In this document: positions 34,261 to 47,030 of the stretch, in pieces
Layout: each line of letters starts with the position of its first letter
Position numbering within the stretch: the first letter of the stretch is position 1
NCBI RefSeq assembly: GCF_021018895.1
Contig: NC_079364.1
Span: 2,784,401 to 2,848,400, forward strand
Length of the DNA stretch: 64,000 nt
Direction: 5' to 3'
Source of the DNA: Seriola aureovittata
Taxonomy: Eukaryota; Chordata; Actinopteri; Carangiformes; Carangidae
Made by a program: the position numbers and the translations under genes
Notes under the pieces: generated by a model
The model's database searches: none
Told to the model about the DNA's origin: nothing
Seen by the model: the letters and a program-made list of their open reading frames with translations, nothing else

Positions 34261-36600
34261 CCACAGTGTATTTATAAAACCTACCGACTCTGAAACAAGC
34301 TACTGCCTGACTGTAGAAGCTGTAGAATAAAAAGCTTGTAGAACATGATACAAAGCAAAAAAGAAATTGCCATTAAAACACAATTGAGTCAGAAAAAGGA
34401 GCCGTTGTTGTTTTCAGATTTGTGTCGTTTTTTTAAGGCAGTGATGAAGTTTGGTCGTGGTAAAAACATCAAACTCTTCTCTCAATCTCAGACAATCCTT
34501 GCCGTCCACAACATGTGCGTCTCTTTCAGGCAGCTATCACTTGATATAAAGGTTTGGGGAAAAGGTTGCGGTTACGGTTAACGAGAAGGCGACACGTTAA
34601 TTAACAGTATCTCATGTGTGAAGTCGGATTCGCCGCACACCCATCCGCCGACACACAATCTCCAAACCCCTTTGCGTTTTGCCTCGCTACATTAAAGGGG
34701 CCCTCCACTTCCTGCGCTGGCACCGAGCACTGGCTCGCACACAAACTGTGAAGTGTGGAATCATCCAGCCTAAATGCAGTTTCTAGGGATACTGGTTTGG
34801 CACCCTGTATTGGCGTGTTGCCTCAACCCCCTGAGAGAATCCCCCACCCCCGTCCCTCTATGGTATTTCTTTTGTGCCATCTCGCCTTCGTATTTGTTAT
34901 TGAACGAAGAGAGGAAGATGAACTGAAAAGCAGGACAGGACATTTTGATTAGAGGTGCGTAGATCGCACCATTCTTCTTAATATGCTTCGAAGCAAAACC
35001 CCGACTTCCGTTCAGTGTCTTCACCAGAAGAACAACAGCATTAGTCATTTGTGTACAAAACGTTAGACCATGGCGGCCCAACAGTCCAATGGTTTCTGTC
35101 ATTACCCTTTCTCTAACCAGAAATGTTTGTTGTCTAAACTCAACCAGATCCGAAGCGTAGAGGTGGCAAAGAGCCAGAGGACACTGACAAATGGTTTATT
35201 TTATCATTTAGGTAATTGCTGTAATTCTTACTTGTGTTATATCTGAGCATAAGAACTCCAAGCACAAATTTAAAGCTATTGATCCTGATATAAAGGATAT
35301 GTACTTTACCTCCCAATCAATGGTGCTCTGACTTGTTTTGGTGTCACGTTAGAGAAGCAGAACTGGGCGACGACACGTCCGCTCTTTTGTTTATAAGCTG
35401 CTAAAAACAAAAACCTAATTTAGTTAATTTTTCTCTCATGTTGGTTGTTTGTCACTGACTGAGGATGTGAAAATCAAGTGCACCTCAGGACCGTGCTTCA
35501 GTTTACTCTCCATAAAATTTCAGAGTCATAGAGAGGAAATATTTTTCTATGGGTTTCTGTTGGTGCAAGACGGAGATGACAAAGTGCCTCTGAACCTATT
35601 GCTTTGAAACACATCAGAGAAAAATAATGCTTTGTGGCAGATCTAATTCATCAATGCACCACTACCGCCCCCCCCCCCCCCCCCCCTTTTTCCTTTTTCC
35701 TTTTTCTTTTTTTCCGGCTTCAATAGTGTGATGCATTTTTTTTCAGGCTGCCTCTGCAGGAATCAATCTGTAGAAGAGCAGAGACTGTAAACACGCTCTG
35801 GAACCAGCGGTTTGACCCAGTCGATTATCTCTCGGCTCAACTTATTAGCAGCACTTAAGCTTTAAACGAATCGCTGAAAACTTATCTTCATAACTCACCT
35901 TGCAGCGGACCTTTTCCACCTGAATGCCCCAGCATGCTCGAAACCACACGACCACCGGTCACCTCTCCTCCTGTCCGACGACGAGAGAGCGGCTGCTTCC
36001 ACTTCAACACACACTTCACGCCCGTGACCTGTCGGGGAAGTTTCAGAGCTGTGTGTGTGTGTGTGAAAATCAGGATCCCATTGCTGCATCAGCTCACTAC
36101 TTCATACACCTTTAGCCCATTATTCAAATCAGCAGCTGTGCTAATTGTAATTAAAGCCTGTACTCTGGGCAGCCACTAGAAAATATGAAGTCTTGAAAAC
36201 AGCTAATCAACAGCTGTGACACAACAGATATCTTTGTCTTACCTCACCTGTGTTTTTGTCCGGCTCTCTCCTCTAACTGTTAAGACTCCATTATTAGCAC
36301 ATAAATTATGTTTACTTCACACTGTAAGGCTCCTTTTTGTCTGTGAATTATTTTCAGGAGCGAATTTACAACAACAAATTCTAGTGGATGAGTGAGTGAG
36401 TGAGTCGCACTCGTACGACACTGTTCTGACAGAAGGTCCTGTGAACTTCATGTGACGCGAAGCAGCTCAATTCAACATTTTAAATTTACAGTGGAGTGAA
36501 ATCAAAGTCTCTGACAAAAGATTAAACTTCAAACAGGAAATTACTGTACTGGACTTTGTTATATTGTGTAGGCTTTACATGTTTTCTATTATGTCTAAAT
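34261..36600. other. Unassigned non-coding stretch
   Basis: No gene recognised. It holds the 20-base C run at 35668-35687 and a short (GAGT)n run near 36390-36404. The 110-codon frame at 34770-35102 on the minus strand has no domain. Confidence 0.45.
35668..35687. repeat. C20 homopolymer
   Basis: Twenty consecutive C, followed by a pyrimidine tract of T and CTTTTT units. Confidence 0.9.
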
Positions 36601-36610
36601 ATATACATAC

Positions 36611-36682
<72 letters not shown>
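36598..36682. repeat. (TACA)n(TA)n compound microsatellite
   Basis: Several ATAC units pass directly into a long pure TA run. Confidence 0.95.
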
Positions 36683-36683
<1 letters not shown>

Positions 36684-36684
36684 A

Positions 36685-36830
36685 ATTTTGGTTGGAAATT
36701 AAAATTGGGTTGATGTCAAAATCCATTATTGGTGATTTGACATTGTGACAGTTAGGTGATGTTTCTGAGGCGTTTAGGTGACGATTAGGAAACGTTCAGA
36801 TGTTTAGTTGATGTTTAAGTGACGTTTTAC
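36685..36830. repeat. Degenerate minisatellite-like tract
   Basis: TTGGTTGGAAATTAAAATTG and GGTTGATGTCAAAATCC are followed by imperfect units of the form GTTTAGGTGACG / GTTAGGTGATGTTT / GTTTAAGTGACGTTT. Units vary in length, so the period is not fixed. It resembles known short tandem families in fish, as recalled. Confidence 0.5.
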
Positions 36831-36877
36831 ACAAACAAACACACACACACACATACACATATATATATGTATAAAAT

Positions 36878-37233
36878 TGTCAAGGGTTTTGAGGTGAGTA
36901 GGACCCAATTGCAGCCAAAACTTGGGGAACGGTGCAGACAGGTTTATTAACCAGAATAACAGACGTGAACAGACGACGTGAACAAACCCTGAACTAAACA
37001 GACGAACCGACACAGACAAAGGGGAGATCAAGGACTATATAGACACAGGAGGCAAGGTGATTGCACACAGGTGAAACACATTAGGGCGGGGCAGACAATC
37101 ACCACACAAACAAGACCAAGACAGGAAGCAAAACACTGAGACACACAAGGAAACCTTATTACAAAATAAAACAGGAAGTGAGAAAGTCCAAAACAAAACT
37201 AACAAAAAGTGTCTGCCATAGCAAACCATGACA
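36878..37233 (-). mobile_element. Solo LTR with intact ends
   Basis: A 356 bp element that on the minus strand begins TGTCATGG and ends CCTTGACA (TG...CA), flanked by an exact 5 bp duplication, AAAAT (36873-36877 and 37234-37238). In minus-strand order it has a TATA box CTATATAG (37035-37042), then AATAAA (RC at 36943-36948), the expected U3-R-U5 signal order. There is no internal gag/pol or second LTR nearby, so it probably formed by recombination between two LTRs. The superfamily (gypsy, BEL or retroviral) cannot be assigned from the LTR alone, although a 5 bp duplication is compatible with gypsy and others. Confidence 0.88.
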
Positions 37234-38116
37234 AAAATAGGATGAATTGCTGCACTACAGAATTTGTTGTCCCTATCACAACCTCCTCCCTTGTTCTCTG
37301 TAACTTTTCACTCGACATATATATCATGTAAAAATGCTAAATATAATAATCTCACATCATTCTGTCATTAAAGTGCGACTTTGTTTGTACGTGAAGGTTT
37401 TATTCTCTAAAGTGTGAGGAAGCTGGCGGCTCGCTGCAGCACCAGCCTTCACTGCTGAGCAGCTGAAACTGAGAGTGTTGTAGTTAATGGTTTTTGTTTC
37501 AAAGCAGAGTTCAGGCCAGAGAGTGAGTCCTGAAAGCCTGAGACCCGGGATCTGGCAAAGGAATCGTTTAGTCACTGATATTGATGAACAAGCCTTTTAA
37601 AACCCTGCAGATTTAATATATTAATGTGCTTTTGTCCTATGGGGCATTAAAACATGTCCCATCTACTGGATGTCGAGTATAATTTTAAAATTGCAGCAGG
37701 TTTGGAAGTTGAATTGTGAAGAGGAGGGAGGAGAAGGAGCACGCACATATTTATAAAAGCATATGAAGTAAAATGATTTATCTATTTATCATGTGTTTCT
37801 AAAATTCCCTCTATAATTCTGTGACACTCTACAACTACAAAGTCTCCGAAAATAGAAATACTAGAGAAAAGCGCCAGAACTTCATGATTATAATTCGATG
37901 CAACTGTGGAGGAAATGCACTCGGTGGCTTTGCACCTCTGCCAAGATCCTCGTGAGCTTCACATAGAAACAAATGTTTCAGTAAATGAACAGTAGACTAA
38001 ATATTCTCTTTGGTCTGGAGCAGGCAGAGCATCCTTAAGGAGATCATATGTGATAACGCCAGATAAGAGCAGGTTTTTTTTTCTCAAAAACACTCGAGGA
38101 AAACATGTTTGACACA

Positions 38117-38144
38117 CCCCCCCCCCCCCCCCCCCCCCCCCCCC
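38117..38144. repeat. C28 homopolymer
   Basis: Twenty-eight consecutive C between GACACA and GTCTC. A run this long is likely to be length-variable and error-prone in sequencing. Confidence 0.9.
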
Positions 38145-38692
38145 GTCTCATGTGCTCTTTGAAGCTCAGAGCAGATTGTGTCAACATACATGTGAGTTTC
38201 AGGGTTGTTTTAAATTATAGGACTCTCATGAGCATCAGCTGACACATCTCGTCTCCTGCGGCGCCGCAGTGCAAGCGCACTTTACTGCATGGAAACAGCT
38301 CTATCTGTTTAATTACCCTCCTCTGAGGCATCAACACATCTCAGCTGCCACCCCCACCACTCATGAATTAATGATGCGCATCTCTAGTTGTTATTAGTAA
38401 GCTGCATTGGGAAACAGACTGGTCGAAGTTAATTTGAGATTCAGCTCTAAAAAAAAAAAAGGAAAAAGGTGGTTGTTGTTTTCCACAGTTGTGACTGTTT
38501 AAACAACAGATATTCTCCTTCGCTTGATCCAACAAGGTGCAGCCCTGCAGGGACGCAGTCACGAGGCCAGCCGGAAACTCTTAACGACTGTCAAGCCGGA
38601 TGTACAGAACATGTATGAAGAGAAGCTGAATTAATTAATAACAGCTTGTATTGCAGTTCAAACGTGGTCCTGAGGGAATTGAGGATTATTTC

Positions 38693-38694
<2 letters not shown>

Positions 38695-38740
<46 letters not shown>
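38695..38740. repeat. (TG)n microsatellite
   Basis: Pure TG dinucleotide run. Confidence 0.95.
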
Positions 38741-38741
<1 letters not shown>

Positions 38742-40856
38742 CTGAGTTAATGCAACAGCTACACGTTTGCTCCGCCTGAGTTGGTCAAGTTCACACCTAC
38801 ATTACCTGTCAGTTTAAATCCTTTTTTTTTTGTAATGACGAAGCTTTTTATTTTGATTTATTTTCAGGAACAGATTTGCAGAGTCCGTCTTTCTGGCGCT
38901 GGATTTGAATTTACCGTGCATGCAGTGAATGTGACGCAGAAGACAAAAGCTGGTGCTCGCACACATTTAACACAGCAGACGACAACGTGCAATCATCTGT
39001 TAAATATTACAGCGACGGATGACATGGAAACAGAAACTTTAAAGGCTCTGAAAATGTGTCTTCTCAGTCAGCTCCTTACCCAGAGCAATAGTAGTAAGAG
39101 TGTTAATCTCTCAACACATACATAACACCTGCAGATGTTCTATATACTGGACATGTGCACTTGATTTGAATGAATCTAGTTTACAAGTAAAGACCCGAGT
39201 ACAGAAAGTAAAATAAAGAAATATTAATAACAAAATTTCAGGGATTTAAATGTACATTCATATAGACTGCAGAGATTTAAAGATACATGCAGATATGTAT
39301 TTATATAAACAACAGAGTGTAGATTTAAATGCAATTAATTATGCATTCAAATACGCAAGAGTATATATCTATATATCTTCCTTACTCTAATGTTTATGCT
39401 TATTATCATGAATATTTAATGTTACAGAGAAATACTTAGGACATGGACATTAGCCGAAACTGGACATTTACATTTAAAAGAGCAGCTCTGATGTTGCTAC
39501 CGGATTCCTTTTTTAAACTTTATCTTTCCTGTGTTTCTTGATACTTTCAGCGATCGTCATTGTTGTTGTGACTTCCCCAGACTTAATATCTTGAACACCG
39601 CTGACTGCTGCATTCACAAGCACAAGCTTTATGCCACATGAATACAAATTTACAGGCGAGCACAGGTGTCACTGTCTTGTTTATTCCACTTTGTTCTAAC
39701 TTCAGAGTGTCGTATGTTGTCCTGTCGAGATTAGATCCAGACTGGAATGTGGGAGCCTCAGTAGAAAATTGCAGTTCTTCTATCATCTTGATGTAGCACA
39801 GCACTTGTGAGAAAAGCCGTTGGTTGATGAAAAGGTGTGGGGTGATACATTTCCAAGGATTACCTGGTGACTCTCGACGCAGCCGGAGCTTATTCATCAC
39901 AAATCCAGCACACTTTAATGAAGGAGAAATTACAGAGGAAACGGCTGACTTCAGATCTGCCTGAGCATCGGTGTCAGCGCACAGATTTTCAAATGATTCC
40001 CAGATCCGTCTTCAGTGCCGGGACGCTGAAGTCTTCTGTTTCTGCAGGTTTCTGCAGCTCTCACTGTAGCTGCCATGTTTCTCTCAAGAGGTGTCCAATG
40101 CACTGTAATTACCTGCAGGAGAGCCCTTAGATTCTCCGGCAGCTGAGCTTTAATATGTGAGGGATGTTTTCTAACCGTGCGTCTCATATGATTAAAATTA
40201 GCAGGTGGACAACTTGTTGAACAGTAAGATGCCGTAACAATCAGAGGCATCGAGTGCTTGTGTATTACACCAATGCCTGTGGGCTCGGTGTGCGTTTACC
40301 CAATACAACACAAGCCTTTTATAAGGATCAAGGTGCTGTCTCTTCACTTGCTGGTGCTGAAACTGTGGAGAACCTTGATCATAAAGCTCCCGTTACTCTG
40401 TATTTTTCTTGCTGAAAAGATCCGAAAATGACAGAAAACCTGTCAAAGATATAAAGTTTTATTCTCTGGAGTGAAACAGATTTTTTGTCCTTTTTTTTGG
40501 CAGTTTACGGTTTAAAGAGAGCGACACCGGTGGGCGGCGGAGGTACTGCAAGTGGGCCGACAAAATCATTTGTAAAACAGTACGATTTTGTACAATTATA
40601 TAAGAATTTTTTTTAAAAATGTAACGTTTTTAAATGTTATAAAACAAAATGATCATTAAAAATGTGTAAAAACTTCTTTCATAATTTTTTTTTCTGGTAT
40701 TAAGCTCTATCACTGTGACGAAGCGACGATAGAAACTTTTATTATGTTGCTGCTGGAACACACTGTAAACTTGCTCTAAACTGAGGTGACATCACTAATT
40801 ATTGATATTAATATTAAGATATTGGACCGATTAAATCACCAGTACCAACATTGTCA

Positions 40857-40875
40857 GTCGCCCTCTGGAGGACAC
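40857..40875 (-). promoter_or_regulatory. CTCF-like site
   Basis: On the minus strand, GTGTCCTCCAGAGGGCGAC fits the CTCF core (CCNCCAGAGGGCG). Motif match only. Confidence 0.25.
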
Positions 40876-42266
40876 AGGATGTTACTGCAGGTTGAAAAAG
40901 TCACTGCAGATAACAATTTCTTACTAAAAATGAATTTTAATTTGCCACAGCTGACAGCTGTGGCGATTAAACAGCTGGGCACTGCAGCTTTTAAGAATCG
41001 TTTTCCAATCAAATAGTGCATTTCTTAGGGACTGTTTTCAGCTGCGGATTAATATGCATTTGGTGCTCTGGAGAGGATTCACAACCGCAGGACAGAGTAT
41101 GTGGGATTGATTCAAATCAAACGATAATGTCTATATGTTCGTTACAATGCAGCAACATATTACCCTGTGAAATATCTTTGAAAGTGCGGCTCATTGATTT
41201 CTTTTTAATAGTTTTTGTAAAACAATGGAGCTCTGCATCACAGAAAATGCTTGTTAGGATCAAGTCATTGCTGCTTTGGTCTTTACATCCTACACTCAAT
41301 AATTTACAGCAGCAATGCCAGACTGTCAGGTTTTCTGTAGCTCTCTTATTTCACCCGTTTGGAAAATAAATTGTGACTATAATCAATGAGTATAGATGTG
41401 CTACATCAACACAAACCCATTATTTATTTGTTTCTCATAAACTAAAATTATAAAATGCAACCTGTGAAATCAAAAACAGTTTTTTTCCATATTCTGCTTG
41501 AGTAAAGTGACTAAGGCAGTGAGACATGCATAGCTTCAACACTGTATGATCCCAGTGTAAGCGTATAGAGGTCAGTGGTATCAAATCAGCTTTGAACCGT
41601 CTTCTCTCTACTACAGAGCTCCAAGTAAAGCTTGAGTGACTTGACATTTTTCCCCCAATCAATCCTCCCTGATATCGTAGGAGAATTAGTGGGGAGGGAA
41701 AAGGCTAAATTCACTCATGCCTATCTTGGAGCTGTGTGCAAAACACATTACAATTCAAGGCTGAACTGGCAGCCTGTAGCCTTGATTACTCATTCTTATT
41801 TAAAACACCCTGCAAAACCTTACAATTAAAGCTCAAACTGCTGCACTTGAATATTAAAACATGGTGACTTTCCGCTTTCCCAGGTTAGAAGAGGATCGAC
41901 ATCACTGCCTCACTCGTCCAGGTTGTCTTCGATCGTCCGTCTGGGTCCCTGTGATATCTTCTCGCATCTTCATTTTGGCTTTCCTTTAATCCAGGGACGG
42001 TGAACACTGACGGCGTCGCATTCAAATATGGGAAAGTTAACAAACATGATCTTTATCCAACAAATGTCTCCAGATGCAGAGCACCCGGAGACGGACCCTT
42101 CCTGTGAAGTGATGGGTACATAAAAGTAAAGGTCAGAGCTAATATCCTGCCGCAGATTTTAAACGGCTCTGTTGCTCGTCATTATAATGAAATTCACCTG
42201 AGTTAACTCCCCACAGTGTCGACTTCTGAGGGGGAGAAAAAAAAATTCCTATTGATCGAGAGAGTT

Positions 42267-42299
42267 GGGGTGGGGTGGGGTGGGGTGGGGTGGTGGGGG
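42267..42299 (+). repeat. (GGGGT)n G-quadruplex-prone tract
   Basis: GGGGT repeated five times, then GGTGGGGG. Runs of four G separated by single T are an ideal intramolecular quadruplex pattern on the plus strand. Confidence 0.85.
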
Positions 42300-45200
42300 A
42301 ATTCTCCCAAGCGTTTTCACAGCACATTTCACTGCATCAGTCCTGCCTCAGGGCATCATAGTGAAAGCAGCAGACTAGTGTAGCTCCTGAGAAGCAGGGT
42401 GGAGGAACTTGATACAGGTGAAGTGAATATAATGACTTAGCTTTTGACATACCAGGAGACTGGAGCACTTCGGGGCTCGGTAACAGCATCCCGATGCCTT
42501 GATCCCTTGTTATAGGCTATTGATCTCATGTGTGAGCTTCTGTATTTTAAGGGCATAGAGTTTAAAAGATACCAAAACACAGGGTTAGCTTTCTGTTGTC
42601 TCGTTTTCTCCCCCACTGAAGCATCATAACAGCGCTGCTTATATTATATATTCCTGTCGATTCTCCCTTTATTTTACCTCCCTGCAAAATGTGCATTACC
42701 TAATTGTACCGTCTCTGTGTTTGCAATAATAGCAGCACAGGTAGTCACGGTTTATATCAGTAGCAGTTTAAAGTAGCAGCAGTGAAGACGGTGGTAGTGC
42801 TGGAAACGCTGGTGCTATAGTAACAGTCCCTCATGCAACGAGATATATTTTCCACCATCTCCCTCGGTTTTATACTTTCTCCCTATCATGGATGTATGAG
42901 GAGGAACTACACAAACTGACTGACAAACACCTGACCCTCCTCCTCCCTGCACACCTGTCCCTCAAAGCCTTCAGTGAAAATGCAAGCCACGTCCCCACTC
43001 ACAGTTGTCAGATTGTCTATATGCTTTGCCGACAGTGTTCCTGCTCGCCTGTATACATGATCTGTTACTATATTTTGACGTGCTGAGAGTTTGTGACTCG
43101 ACTTCCTGCCTCTGCCCTGCTTCTCTGTTATTTCAGGGTTTAACTTTGTTACATGTGGGTTCTGCCCTGCTCCATACTGGATTTTGGAAAGTATGCATGA
43201 GACAAATCACACTTTTCTCATGCTAAGATGAAATATTTTGGTCTTATAAGTCTTATCAGTGGTGCAGACTCTTTTGCAGCTGGAAACATTAAAAGTCAGC
43301 CGCTAGATCGATGCTAATCAGCTAGCTAGCAACAGCTGAAATAATCTGCCAGCAGTTTTTATTTCATCCTGTAAAATCAACAGTAACTGTCTTAAAATGA
43401 GAAACCTTGTTTCAAAAACTACCAGGAATTTTCAAGAGCTACATCTGCCACCAGGTATCACAGTAAACTGCCTGTGTGCAGTGCTAGCTTGATTGATCAT
43501 TTTGATTGGTCTGAGATAACTAGGATAGGCGGAGCATAGCTTACAAGTTGCAAGGTTAAATTATGTGACATGTTGATTTTCCCCTTCTTGGTAATAAGAG
43601 CAGCCAATGCAGCTAAAACAATAAGGGTATAACACCAAAAACGGTGGTAGGATTTTGCATTTTTACCTCATATTTTCTTTGTGGAAATGCAGCAGAAATT
43701 AAAACAAGTTATAAATGTATCAATTAATCAGGTAGTGTTCAGATAATCTACCATAAAGTGTCCCAGATTCCCTGACTTTACATATATTACATAATGCTAA
43801 TACATAGTATATACCAACATATGTATGGTCCTTTTATTTTGGAATGTGCATGATATTATGTTTTATTATAAATGTTGATTTTTAAATTCACTTGGATAGT
43901 AGCCACTAAAACAGCAGCAGTAACAGATTAATTATTATTACTATTATTATTCAAAGTAAGAGTGATTGTAGTAAATGATAAAAGTGTAATAGTGGGAGTG
44001 AAAGTGATAGTAAGATATCAGTGGTATTGTCAATAGAAATCAATACATACTTAACATGACAATCTAGAGAAGCTACAGTTAGCTTCATATTGCTATAGTC
44101 CTAGCATCATGGAGGATCTCTGTAGCCATGACAGTGTAAAAACAAGTGAGGAGAGACGATGTAAGAATTTTGCTTTAATATAAATAAGTCTCTCCATGTT
44201 TTTAAAGACTAAACCAGAGTAATCACTGTGTCTAAGATGCTAAATCAATGTCTGAAATAGATTTCTGCAAATATCATTTTTTATTAATGGATTTAAATGG
44301 TATATAAAAAAAAAAAACAAACACAATTATTTTTGTCTAGAGATGTCTGTAGGACAAATAACAAGATTCTCCATTTTATCTCATGACATTAGCCAGACAT
44401 TTACTACTGGCAACTTGCAGCTACAAGTTGGCACTGAGTTCTGCTGGCATGGCAGTTAAAGGAAATGCTTGCCGACAAACACTAGGAGCCAAAGGTTAAA
44501 TAAAACAGTTTTGGCCCCAGAACAGAGCCGGAAGACTCATAATCACCAACGGAGATGAAACATCTTCTGTTTGATGGGTAGAACAAGAACCAGCCCCTTG
44601 AAATACAAACCTTATCCCCCAGTCTATCAATTACAATAACATAATTAATCACATCCGACGGAGGGCTCAGGTCAAGCAGCGCTAACACTGAGCTCTTACA
44701 GGAGTTTGCATGTTTCAGATGATAATTAATAACACCAGAAGACACCATGTCAAACCAAACCATTATACTTGTGATTTCTAGTGTTCACTTTCATTTACAC
44801 ATACTCGCACGTATGCATCTTTGTTGGGTGGCTGCACATGCAAAGAGGCAGCGCTGGCTCTGCTCCAGTCCACAGGGCGGCGCTACACTCCTCAAACTGT
44901 TTGGTTAGCTGCCCAAAGCCCCAGAAGATGAATAATAGCTTCTGCACTTTGCAAACAATGACAGTTTAGCTAGCAAACAGCTAACCCAATAACAAGGACA
45001 TGAATGAATCGCATTAGGATTCCACTCACACTGCTCCATCACCCATAAAAGATAACTCAGATCCTGGATCAGATAAACGACTGTAGTCTGTGTGTTGAAA
45101 TCACCGGAGACATCGTTCCCTGTTCATGATGTCGAGAGAATGATGGCTGATTTCAGTGTTTAGCTGCCGTTATCACAGGGCAGTGCTTACTAATGTGGTT

Positions 45201-46631
45201 ACACCTGGAGAGGCAGATGCATTTACATCGTTTCAACATCTGGCCGTGAATGTAGTTAAGCTTCAGTCTGTCTCGAATGTTTTCCTGGCTGCATTTCTTT
45301 TAGTTATCAAATCCGCTGAAGACGGATGAAGTGGATGATTGTAAATCACAAGGTCACACAGTCTGAACACGGAGCAAGCTGTATTTATCCCATGACCTGT
45401 GAAAGGGAGCGAGTGAGTGTCTAGACAACTGCCGGTCTCTCGCCGAAACTCATGGAAAGTGTCTTAACTAGTCGGCTCAGAAGCGTCACGAGATGATGAT
45501 TGCACAGTTAGTCATTTAACGATGGGAGCAGCTGGAACACCTGTCACCGGGCGGCCATTACAAAGTGATCAACAAAAGTGAATTAAAAAATAAAAAAAAC
45601 CTGGAGAGGTAAGTTTAGTAAAATTTAATTTGAGTCCAGATGATCTGATTGTTGATTGTTTCCTGAATGGAGCAATAATATGCACAGCTGGGTGAAATCA
45701 TTAGCAGATCCATCGTGGGGAAGACGGCGCCGTTTGCACTCAAACAAAGAGGAGAGACAATTCTGTGTTCAATAAAGATGTGAGAGCACACTGTGCTTAT
45801 GATGTGTAATGACTGCTATAAAAAACAGGAATAAAACAACAATTCACCAGTGATCAGAGAGAGAAATGGCTTCTCCCCTTACGATTGTTTAGATACAGAG
45901 AAGAATAGTTTGGTTTTTAATTTAAACTAAATGCTAAAAATAAACGTGACCAAGAAAACCTTCAGCTCAGGTTATAAGACTCAGGTTTAAACTTTTAAAC
46001 TAAGATGTGGTGCTATAAATAAAAGGTAAAATATCGCCTATGACTTGCAAATAACATATAAAAAAAGCCCCCAGATGTACCAGCTGCAAAGTTACTGGAT
46101 TAAATTTGCAAGGGTAGTTAAAGGTAACCACCTCATCCTCACATGGCTAGCAAATTAAATTGGTTTATTTCCATGAGTGAAGTTGTGAATGTGATATAAT
46201 TCCAATTTATGCATATTTCCTGTTGTTGATCACGCTGCAGCGCTCACCAATTTTCTCCTTTCTTAACACAACGGTTTGTCTCTCCCTTGTTTTCGTTGTT
46301 CTGCCCCAAGCTGGATTTTTTAGTTTTGCAATTCAAGAAGAGAAGAAAAGCGTGTGCAGAATTACAGTTGCCTCTTTTTCTTTTTTCTCTCCGTAATTTC
46401 CTTGGAACTCTCCTTTTGTTCAATGGTTTTTTATTATGGGTTTCTAACTGTTTAAAGTGACTTTGTGACCCTGTTGTGGCAGGAATGACCTCTTACTCTC
46501 AGACTGCAAGCTGTGTTTGTGTTGCCATTTTCAGTTTGATTTCCCATTCTGCAGGAATGCAAGAAATCTGCCAAAAAACAAACAAAAAAACTCCCCCCAA
46601 AAATTTTGAACTCTGCTTAATTACGTCAAAT

Positions 46632-47030
46632 ACTAATACATATCGGCTGCACGGTGGTGCAGTGGTTAGCGCTGTTGCCTCACAGCAAGAAGGTTCTGGG
46701 TTCGAGTCCCGGCTCGGCCGTGGGATCTTTCTGTTTGCATGTTCTCCCCGTGCAAGTGTGGGTTCTCTCCGGGTTCTCCGGCTTCCTCCCACAGTCCAAA
46801 GACATGCAAAAATGGAGACTAGGCTGATTGGATACTCTAAAATTGACCATAGGTGTGGCTGTGAGTGTGAATGGTTGTCTGTCTCTATGTGTTTGCCCTG
46901 CGATGGACTGGCGACCTGTCCAGGGCGTCCCCCGCCTCTCTCCCGAAAAGATGCTGGGACAGGCTCCAGCCCCCCTGCGACCCTACTACAGGATAAGCGG
47001 TAGAAAATGAATGAATGAACTAATACATAT
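46632..47030. repeat. 12 bp target-site duplication of SINE
   Basis: ACTAATACATAT occurs at 46632-46643 and exactly again at 47019-47030, flanking the SINE. Confidence 0.92.
46644..47018 (+). mobile_element. tRNA-derived SINE with LINE-like tail, full length
   Basis: A 375 bp element with an A-box TGGTGCAGTGG (46655-46665) and a B-box GGTTCGAGTCC (46699-46709) at normal pol III spacing. The body includes CATGTTCTCCCCGTGC, CTTCCTCCCACAGTCC and AAAGACATGCA. The 3' end is CCTGCGATGGACTGGCGACC, ..., AGGATAAGCGGTAGAAAATG and (AATG)n, a tail of the kind shared with L2/CR1-type LINEs and used for their reverse transcription. Exact 12 bp duplications show an intact insertion. Long open frames on both strands across this element are by-products of its sequence, not genes. 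Confidence 0.93.

Larger units (their letters stand above)
37239..46631. other. Long unassigned non-coding stretch
   Basis: No gene or complete mobile element recognised across about 9.4 kb. It carries the C28 run (38117-38144), (TG)n (38695-38740), a G-rich (GGGGT)n tract (42267-42299) and AT-rich patches near 39180-39420 and 43740-44050. A segment at about 42890-43140 (CTGTCCCTC, TGCCGACAGTG, GTGACTCGACTTCC) might be a worn retroelement remnant. Frames of 105-117 codons (39583-39900, 38781-39125 and 41016-41369) show no domains. Confidence 0.4.

Noticed and set aside
36598..36682. Possible origin or matrix-attachment region from the long TA run
   Set aside because: A simple compound microsatellite explains it; nothing else in the sequence supports a replication or attachment role.
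46650..46720. tRNA gene suggested by A- and B-boxes
   Set aside because: The same reason: it is the head of a 375 bp SINE with a LINE-like tail and a 12 bp target duplication.
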